Source of the DNA: Endomychus coccineus
Lineage: Eukaryota; Arthropoda; Insecta; Coleoptera; Endomychidae
Direction: 5' to 3'
Assembly (NCBI GenBank): GCA_958510875.1
Contig: OY294068.1
Coordinates: 18,704,297-18,768,296 of the forward strand
Length of the DNA: 64,000 nt
The notes under the pieces are model-generated. The model saw only the letters and a program-made list of their open reading frames with translations. It searched no databases and was not told the origin of the DNA. A program made the position numbers and the translations under genes. Numbering within the stretch: position 1 is the first letter of the stretch; each line of letters starts with the position of its first letter. Positions 57,040 to 64,000 of this stretch are shown in pieces.

Positions 57040-59087
57040 TATACAGGATGTCCTCGAACTGCGTGGCTAAAATAAAACCGAAGATTCTTTGATTCGAAAA
57101 AAATTTGATGAGCCTTTTTACTTTTGCCTCAAGTGTCTTGTTTAGCCAGTAGGGGGCTTCAAAGTTGCAAAAATAATTTTGTTTTTTCGGTATAACTTGA
57201 GAACGTGATGTAGGACTTTTACAATATTTGGCAGGTGAGTTACTGTCAATAATAGCCGTTTTTGAGAGTGGAGCATAGAGCGTTAGAGACCATAGAAATG
57301 GCTCAAACTTGAGGATGTAACGGGAAAAGTGTCCAGAACTTTTTTGTGGTCAATGTAATTCACTCTATATTTTTTATGTAGATAGCCTATCTAATTTGAA
57401 AACTTTTCTTACTCTTAGAAAATTTTGATAAAATCAACGGATTAGCTTGAAAAAAATAATTTTCGAATCTCTGCAATTGTTCGAAATGTTGCCCATTTTC
57501 CTGAATACACAAATTAATTCGTTTCAAGAAATTGGATTGAACTCTGGCTAGTACTTCAGGATCATTCTTCAATAAATCCGCTTCATGATTAATTCGTTGG
57601 AACAATTCCTCTCGTGTGTTTACTGGAGCTGCATAAACTGTCGACTTCAAAATGGGGCATAGAAAGAAGTCGCAGGGCGTCAAATCAAGGGAGTGGGCCG
57701 GCCAGTTCACTGGGGCATCGTGTCCTCTACCTATCCAGCGATCTGGATATTCCGCATTCAAATGTCGCCTCACAGCTAATGTGAAATGAGGAGGTGCACC
57801 ATCGTGGATAAACCAAAGGCCACGACGAATGTGTAAGGGCAAGTCTTCCAACAGTTCAAGTAGCCTTTGTTCCAAAAAGTTCAAGTAGTTCTCCCCGTTC
57901 AATCGATCGGGTATAACGGTAGGGCCAATAATAAAGTTATCCACAATTCCAACCCAAACATTGATTTTAGTTTGATTCTGAAAATATGTAACTTCCGTTT
58001 CATGAGGATTTTCATCAGCATAGAAATGTTCATTATGGAGGTTAAAAAGACCACATCTCGTTAAAGTAGCTCCGTCCGTGAACAGAATTCTTCTACAAAA
58101 ATTGGGGTTTGCGTTTTGTCTTTGGACAATAAGCCGACAGAAATCTAGCCGATGACCTGGATCCATGGGCAATAAGTCTTGAACTGTTTTAATATGATAG
58201 GGATACAACAGTTCTTCTTTCAGTACATTATGAACTAATGATTTTGAGGCTCCAATACGAAGTCCCAAACGTAGTGTGCTTATCCCAGGTTTAGTTTCAA
58301 CCGCTTCCAGTATCTCTTCTTCGAGCTCTAACGTCCTTCTTGTCCGTCTGCGTCCAGTTTCTCTGCGATTTGCTTCAAATTTGCCAGTTTCGCGAAGGTT
58401 TGCCGATTTGGAATTCTGCGATGCGGATATATTTCCCTTCTCCGGCCATTGCAACGACAAAGTCCATAAATCAATAACATATCAACCATTTCAGTGTTAG
58501 TGAAATTTTGAGCCATAATTTTATAAAATTTTTACTGAAAGCAAAGTAAAAACTGACAGTTTTGAGAATAAATTCTTCAAATGCCAAAATGACATTAGAA
58601 AAGCAAAGGCAACTAAGGTATTTTAATCAAGTAAAATTAGTAAGCCAAAATTGCAGAGACTCGAAAATTAATTTTTTCAAGCTAATCCGTTGATTTTATC
58701 AAAATTTTCTAAGAGTAAGAAAAGTTTTCAAATTAGATAAGCTATCTACATAAAAAATATCGAGTGAATTACATTGACCACAAAAAAGTTCTGGACACTT
58801 TTCCCGTTACATCCTCAAGTTTGAGCCATTTCTATAGTCTCTAAGGCTCTGTGCTCCACTCTCAAAAATCGCCATTATTGACAGTAACTCACTTGCTAAA
58901 TATTGTAAAAGTCCTCCATCACGTTCTCAAGTTATATCGAAAAAACAAAATTATTTTTGCAACTTTGAAGCCCTCTACCGGGTAAACAAGACACTTGAGG
59001 CAAAAGTAAAAAGGCTCATCAACTTTTTTTCGAATCAAAGAATCTTCCATTTTATTTTGGCCATGCACTTCGAGGACACGCTGTATA
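57040..59087 (-). mobile_element. Second long-TIR DD41D-class transposon (DD43D variant), nearly intact
   Basis: Left TIR 57040 to about 57479 (tatacaggatgtcctcgaac...) and right TIR about 58649-59087 (…cgaggacacgctgtata) are complements over about 435 bp with scattered mismatches. The transposase gene lies between and its 3' end runs into the left TIR. Unlike the copy at 48811, the coding sequence has one N-terminal frame break. Confidence 0.9.
57387..58516 (-). pseudogene. DD43D transposase with N-terminal frameshift
   Basis: A 357-codon open frame (58460-57387) carries ILFTDGATLT, FIHDGAPPHFT and LDLTPCDFF. The three Asp are residues 129, 220 and 264, with 43 residues between the last two. 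The two extra residues come from RGHDAPVNW, where relatives have RGGPVNW. The natural start appears to be 58516 (MAQNFTNTEMVDMLLIYGLC), which reads the helix-turn-helix in another frame. The frames meet near AKLANL/KSANLRETGKF at about 58390-58400. The N-terminal region also looks a few residues short. The last 30 or so codons (57387-57479) lie inside the left TIR. Confidence 0.85.
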
Positions 59088-59306
59088 ATATTTCAAAAAT
59101 CGAATTACTGAAGACTTTTGTTAAATGCAGATTTCAATGATTGGATCTGGTTGAAAATCTTGACAGTAAGCTTAGTTCTCAGAATTCAATCATATCAAAG
59201 CTTCCACAACTTTTTGCTACGCCCCTGAACTTCCCCAATGATGTTAACATCTAAAATTCATCAAATGTAGATTAGTAAGAATTAATCCAAATTTCCTCAA
59301 TGACAG

Positions 59307-59614
59307 GTCACAGCTGAACGATAACAGATGGCACACTGTTGGAATCAGAAGACCGTCCGCCAAGCAACATACCCTCATGGTGGACGATGATATCGTGGTG
59401 GCGACGAATCACGGTATCGGAAACTTAGAATTAGACGGCATATTGTATCTTGGAGGCGTTCACAAAGATTTATATTCTCAATTGCCCCAAGACGATGTCC
59501 GATCCAGATACGGTTTCGAAGGATGTATTGCAGGATTGGATTTAAATGGAGAGTCACCCAATATCATGGAAGACGCCGTGGTACATAGTTCATTGGTTAC
59601 CGCAGGATGTGAAG
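59307..59614 (+). CDS. Nrx-1: Neurexin-1, rest of LamG5
   Basis: Acceptor caatgacag, donor gtatgt, phase 2 to 1, 308 nt. It encodes SQLNDNRWHTVGIRRPSAKQ, then LELDGILYLGGVHKDLYSQL and GFEGCIAGLDLNGESPNI, ending TAGCEG. NDNRWHTV, LYLGGV and GFEGC are the LamG5 core. The two cysteines (GFEGC and AGCEG) form the closing disulfide. Confidence 0.97.
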
Positions 59615-59672
59615 GTATGTCTATCCAGCCATCGCTCATTATGCTCTGATATGTATTCCTCAAATCTTCTAG

Positions 59673-59792
59673 GACATTCAGCTAAATGTAGCCACAACGT
59701 ATGTGCGAATTCGGGAGTGTGTGTTCAACAATGGAACTCGTTTACTTGTGATTGCGATTTAACTACGTTCACAGGTCCTACGTGCTCTGATG
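59673..59792 (+). CDS. Nrx-1: Neurexin-1, EGF3
   Basis: A single 120-nt exon, phase 1-1, after a 58-nt intron (acceptor cttctag, donor gtaagg). It encodes one EGF-like module with six cysteines: C-SHNV-C-ANSGV-C-VQQWNSFT-C-D-C-DLTTFTGPT-C-SD. The QQWNSFTCDC pattern is the neurexin EGF3 signature. One exon equals one domain and is symmetric, so skipping it would remove EGF3 cleanly. Confidence 0.97.
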
Positions 59793-59844
59793 GTAAGGTG
59801 ATGTGGCTCAGGTTGGGCGGATTATATCATTTTCTTATTTGCAG

Positions 59845-60023
59845 AGTCAGTATCGTATGAGTTCGGTCCCAATAGAGGTATCATTACTTATACATTCCCC
59901 GAAGACAATCGGCCAGAAATGCAGGAAGATACCATCGCAGTTGGATTCATCACCTCCAAAGCCGATGCAGTTTTGTTAAGAATAGTCAGTGGTACATCCA
60001 ACGATTATATTGAAATGGAAATA
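59845..60023 (+). CDS. Nrx-1: Neurexin-1, LamG6 exon 1
   Basis: Acceptor tatttgcag, donor gtaagt, phase 1 to 0, after an intron of only 52 nt. It encodes ESVSYEFGPNRGIITYTFPE, then DTIAVGFITSKADAVLLRIV and NDYIEMEI. YEFG...ITYTFPE and AVGFIT...DAVLLR open LamG6, the domain that in vertebrates binds neuroligins and other partners. Confidence 0.97.
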
Positions 60024-60599
60024 GTAAGTTTTTCGGGTTGAAGTTTTCATTTAGAACTATCTGATTGAATTTGTAATATTTATCCAATCTTTCTTGTAAT
60101 AAACTGTTCTTACGGATTTTAAGTGACGCGCTGTGTTTAGTATTTTGGGCGTGGATTTGACATGTGCATACGGAACATTCATGGATGGTATCGTAGTTTC
60201 AGATATTCAACATTGTAGGATCGCGTCATACAGAACCGAAATCAAATACACTTGGACGTTCAACGTTCTAATATTACCAAACAAATCTGTTGTGTTGCAT
60301 CGCTGTTCGATTCTAGTTTTGTCGGTAAAAATGGAACACTATTTCGACTAATTCGGAGTGTATTTTTTACCCTTACCGTTAACTTCAAGTACATTTCAAT
60401 ATACTAGCGTCTTAATAAATTGATGATCGTTTGCTGCATTATTGAAATCACAAAGTGTGATTGCATTTGAAATATGCACCTGCTTCTTAGAAATGCGTGA
60501 GATATTTGAATCGGAGCATTGCATTAAGAATGTATCTTCCAGTGGGACATCTACCTTCTGGTAGATAGCGTTTGGAATATTTGGTAATCTAACATTTCC

Positions 60600-62870
60600 A
60601 AATGGAGTTTCTATACGTCAGGCGGGATAGCTCTCCATTCGGTTGTCGGCTTTATAGAGCAACAACTGAAATGGAGTATGCTTGGACCTAGAGGGAGCCA
60701 TTAAAAGGACTTCCAGGAGCTCAATTAAGCGAGCGGCGGAGGGACATGGTATCCCGCAAGAGATGGTAAGGTGGATTATGAACATCCTTGAGGGTAGACA
60801 CGTTTCCACGAGGTGGCAAGGTTGTATTCAAGTGGTAGGTTCGGCGGAGCCGAAACTAGGTGTTTTGGCGCCTGAGGCGGAATATTCAAGAGCGCTACTT
60901 ACCTGAAGTAGAAGAGTATTAATAAATAGCCCCGTACTATATCGCATTGACGCGCCCAAACAAACTAGCGGCTAGAGACTACAGCTTGGCCCTAACGTAT
61001 ATCCCCCCCTCCTTACTTGCTGAGAACTCCAAGCGGCCGGCCGAGCGAGAAGCGCGTCGTCCCGTACCGTGCCAATATCATATAGAGAGTATGACCGTGC
61101 AAGTTTGGAGGTCGTCGCAATAGCCCTGAGGTTCGATATCGGAAGGGTTTCCACAGGGAAGGGTACTCTGCCCCATTTTATTGAGTTTGGTCGTGGATAA
61201 GCTACTAGTAAGGTTAATCCGTGCGGGTATTAAGTCGGAAAGTCATGTGAATAACATCGCCATACCCTCCAGAGAAGCCCACGAGAGTACCTCGCAAGAG
61301 CTTATTCAGCAAGCTTTGATCATTAAGGAAAGCTGGTGTAGAGAGAACAAACTCATTATCATCTTCACCAGAAGGTACAAGATTGGGCATCTGAGTAATT
61401 GGTGGTTAGATAGTTGACTTTGCCGAGAAAACAAAATATTTGGGAATCATCCTGGATAAAGAAAACTGCTCTGGCAGAAGCAGCTGGAGACTATGTGCCA
61501 AAATGCACTGATAACCTTTTGGCATGTAAGAGAGCAATTATTGGCATGAAATGGGGATCGGGGCCTAAGCAGCTGATCTACTCAGCTATTATTATCCCAA
61601 GACCGAGTCATGCGATGCTTGTATGGTGAAGGAGAATCAAACTTGTCACGGCATTGAAACTTCTGGACAGAAGCCCCTCTTCCTCAGAAGCATTACATCT
61701 ATACAAGGAAGAGTACACCGACTGAAGCTTCAAGAACCTCGTTGGGCGTGACACCCTTATTGCTGACGATAGGAAATCTTGCAATGATGGCTCCCTAAAG
61801 AGATGGAGTGCAGATCAATCTTGTCTTTTTAGGGGCAGACTGGGATCGAAGCCCTGTGGAATGTGAAAATTCATAAAATTCCAAGGAAATTCTCTCTATA
61901 TGAGAGAATAAAGAAAAACACGTAAACGTAAGCTGAGCTACTACAAAAAAAAATTGTGGAAGCGTGTCTATATTTATATATAAGAACATTGCATTCTCCG
62001 TAAATGAAAACGTGGGCCAAGACATTTCATTATAAGCTAAAAATATTCCAGAACAACATATTAACATCGTAGATCTATTTCTAACTTCCGGTATTCCCGC
62101 AAGTATCTTCTTCTTTTCTTCAATACAATGTACATTAAACTGAATGCTAAAAATACATTCTCATAAGTGAGTTAGCATGGGAATGCTGAATATTTCTTAC
62201 ACATCTACTTCACTGGCGTATATCTCGATGGATATTGAATTACTAGGAATCTATTTATGAATGAGGGGAATTACAAGTTTCAACAAATAAAACTCGAATC
62301 AAGAAAGGATGTAATCCAAGCTACTAAGAACGGTTGTTTCGACTTGCTGGGTATCTTTCGGATTCTGAGGCAACCTTGTGCTCGTGCCCTCTGACACTCT
62401 TGGCCTAACATTAACTGTCGTGACTTTTATGGAGTAGGGAAGATCCATTTAGTCAATATTCCACACATTGCATCTGTTTTTCATAGGGACATATACTCGC
62501 GGGTAGATGGCGTTAGTTGTTCTTTAGCTACCTAAGTCCCTAGCACTTTCTGTTCTTGGTAATATATACATCAGCTCATCTATTGATCGGTGACACTACA
62601 ACTCTACTCATTCAGCTGACGACCCAGAGAATGCCAAACAGCTGTCCGGAATTATCTGTGGCGTCACCGATCATAATAGAGAGACCTAAGTTGTACTACC
62701 TACACCCACAAGAGTCGAATAAGGCTATTTCGATCCTAGATATATTGGGTACTCCGTGCGAATGGAGGATCTCAACTCAGTCTTCCAAACCGAGCTGCTT
62801 GCCATCTACAGAAGTGCATAGAAGCTGCTCGGCTAATGAGATATTTTGTATTGTGATATTGTAGTCCGAG
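60600..62870 (+). pseudogene. R1/I-type non-LTR polymerase, long decayed copy
   Basis: Plus-strand frames in order: DLEGAIKRTSRSSIKRAAEG, then EMVRWIMNILEGRHVSTRWQ (60682-60830); LSLVVDKLLVRLIRAGIKSE (61175-61235); VDFAEKTKYLGIILDKENCS-like text near 61412-61465; and an RNase H hint VFQTELLAIYRSA near 62775-62820. The polymerase Asp box region near 61240 is damaged. The stretch 60905-61150 is GC-rich and does not fit the polymerase; it may be a further insertion. No target duplication was found. Confidence 0.6.
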
Positions 62871-63518
62871 CACCTACACGTGTCTCAAAAGTCCCTCATG
62901 TGATGTCAATTGGGGGTAGGTCTAATAATATTTTCTTGGCTGCTTTTGGTGTTGTTTTCGTAGCTCTCGTTATACTAAGAGAGGCACGTCTCTTTGTTTC
63001 TTGCTCAACTCAGCCGCACCTATTTTCTAGGTTATCTTTGTCCAGCATATCGAGGGTGCATAAGTAATCATGAGTTTCACCACAATGTTGTATGTTCAAG
63101 GACTCAGGCATCATGTCTTTCCGTGTGGGAGCCTGGCGAGCATTTATGTTGCTACGACCTTATCCTTGGCATAGATTAATTAAGATTCGAAGATTACTCC
63201 GCCATATTTAACTTCTGCCGCCAGCTGGATGATAGTTGCCTGGAGGGTTAGAGGATCTATTCTCTTCAGTTTCCTTCATCGAGTAAATGTAGGCCATCTT
63301 GCTGTCCATATGCTAATCAATCGTGGTGTTAAATTTGTATTGGACAACGTACCCAATTGTTTTAAAACCATTCCTTTCTATTTTGATTACCAGACCTTAT
63401 TACCAAGATTCAGAGTAGTGGGGTTATTTGAGCGTACAGAGACACCTTGCTGTTAATGAAAACTTCAAATAGTTACTGATATTCTAATATTTCTGCAGCT
63501 AAATCGGTATTTTTACAG

Positions 63519-63690
63519 GTTGAAGGAAACGTATTCATGGTATACAACTTAGGAACTAATGATCATCCATTAGGAGAGATATCAGTTAAGGTGAACGATA
63601 ACGCATATCATGTAGTAAGATTCTACAGATCTGGACATAATTCATCACTTCAGATAGATGACTATAATGTCCAAACAAGTCATCCTCAAG
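63519..63690 (+). CDS. Nrx-1: Neurexin-1, LamG6 exon 2
   Basis: Acceptor atttttacag, donor gtaaac (weak), phase 0 to 1. It encodes VEGNVFMVYNLGTNDHPLGE, then VKVNDNAYHVVRFYRSGHNS and SLQIDDYNVQTSHPQ. NDNAYHVVRF.R.G.N..LQ.D is the LamG6 core. The exon ends at the position of vertebrate splice site SS4. Confidence 0.97.
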
Positions 63691-63747
63691 GTAAACAGAA
63701 AAATAATTTTCCACACTTCGCAATCGAACGATTTACTTTTCAAACAG
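63691..63747 (+). other. Nrx-1: 57-nt intron at the SS4-equivalent position, open in the neurexin frame
   Basis: The intron has a gtaaac donor and ttcaaacag acceptor. Its length is a multiple of three. Read in frame it has no stop and would add KQKNNFPHFAIERFTFQTG (19 residues) between SHPQG and HQLQVFN. Spliced, the protein reads SHPQ-G-HQLQVFN, in line with other insect neurexins as I recall them. Confidence 0.75.
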
Positions 63748-63983
63748 GTCACCAATTACAAGTATTCAACAGTCAGTCCCAAATCCAAATCGGAGGTAAA
63801 TGGAGTAAAGGTAAATCGAGAATCGAGAGACCATTCAACGGAATTATATCAGGAGTGGTTGTGAACGGTTTGAGAGTTCTAGATTTAGCTGCTGAGAAAG
63901 ACATTCACATGTCAGTTCGTGGTGACGTGCAACTTATGACCGGCATTCATGATAAACAAGATCATCTGCAAAGGATGCAACAG
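63748..63983 (+). CDS. Nrx-1: Neurexin-1, end of LamG6 (last exon in window)
   Basis: Acceptor tcaaacag, donor gtattt, phase 1 to 0. It encodes HQLQVFNSQSQIQIGGKWSK, then RIERPFNGIISGVVVNGLRV, LDLAAEKDIHMSVRGDVQLM and HLQRMQQ. VFN.Q..I.IGGK and PF.G.I.G closely follow Drosophila Nrx-1 and end LamG6. The following exons for the Ser/Thr-rich stalk, membrane segment and PDZ-binding tail are beyond the window. Confidence 0.96.
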
Positions 63984-64000
63984 GTATTTATTTCATTATT

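Noticed and set aside
58276..58500. 74-codon plus-strand frame
   Set aside because: Shadow of the transposase on the minus strand.
59793..59844. 52-nt intron before LamG6 as a retained, coding segment
   Set aside because: Its length is not a multiple of three, so retention would break the frame, unlike the 57-nt intron at 63691.
62846..63067. 73-codon frame with a hydrophobic stretch
   Set aside because: It follows a decayed retrotransposon, has no homology I can recognise, and does not connect in frame to neurexin exons.
1..64000. CRISPR arrays, bacterial operons, tRNA or rRNA genes
   Set aside because: No spaced short-repeat arrays, ribosome binding sites or convincing tRNA cloverleaf were seen, and the intron-exon structure is eukaryotic.

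Overview
The window reads as nuclear DNA of an insect, most plausibly a beetle or a related holometabolous insect. The DNA is AT-rich, genes are split by GT-AG introns, and the introns are packed with transposable elements of insect type. There is one host gene. On the + strand, 16 exons from 10099 to 63983 join in a single open frame of 1,044 codons that I recognise as neurexin-1. The reading covers laminin-G domain 2 (LamG2), LamG3, EGF2, LamG4, LamG5, EGF3 and LamG6. The 5' exons (signal peptide, LamG1, EGF1) lie before the window. The 3' exons (stalk, transmembrane segment, PDZ-binding tail) lie after it. All other open frames are transposon-derived or too poor to support.

Layout. 1-10098 is part of a long intron: a broken mariner, a nested transposon complex at 2306-7888, a Penelope-like 3' end and chimeric fragments. 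10099-18123 carries three LamG2 exons, including a 27-nt microexon at 18097, separated by a decayed DD41D transposon, a Penelope-like fragment and an LTR-type remnant that ends 36 nt before the microexon. 18124-28524 is a 10.4 kb intron with non-LTR retrotransposons, a THAP-domain transposon remnant and a satellite-like array split by a retrotransposon. 28525-36668 holds exons for the end of LamG2 and the start of LamG3 among fold-back, hAT, R1/I-type and Penelope-like elements. 36669-47243 holds the rest of LamG3, EGF2 and the start of LamG4. 47244-59306 contains two long-TIR DD41D-class transposons, one with an intact 361-codon transposase, and a Penelope-like element carrying two younger insertions. 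59307-63983 is the most compact part, with introns of 52-58 nt beside one 3.5 kb intron filled by an R1/I-type element.

For the host gene, the splicing architecture stands out. Exon boundaries fall at the positions of vertebrate neurexin splice sites SS2, SS3 and SS4. The SS2 position has a symmetric 9-codon microexon. The SS3 position has a charged Lys/Glu/Asp tail. The SS4 position has a 57-nt intron that is a multiple of three and free of stops in the neurexin frame. Neurexin is a presynaptic adhesion receptor, and these sites control partner choice in vertebrates. For the mobile DNA, the best signals are a nested complex in which two successive elements are each flanked by long direct repeats, a Ginger-like element with a clean 4-bp target duplication cutting a THAP domain, and three DD41D-class elements sharing unusually long (about 370-440 bp) terminal inverted repeats. 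All family names come from motif recognition by eye; no database search was run.
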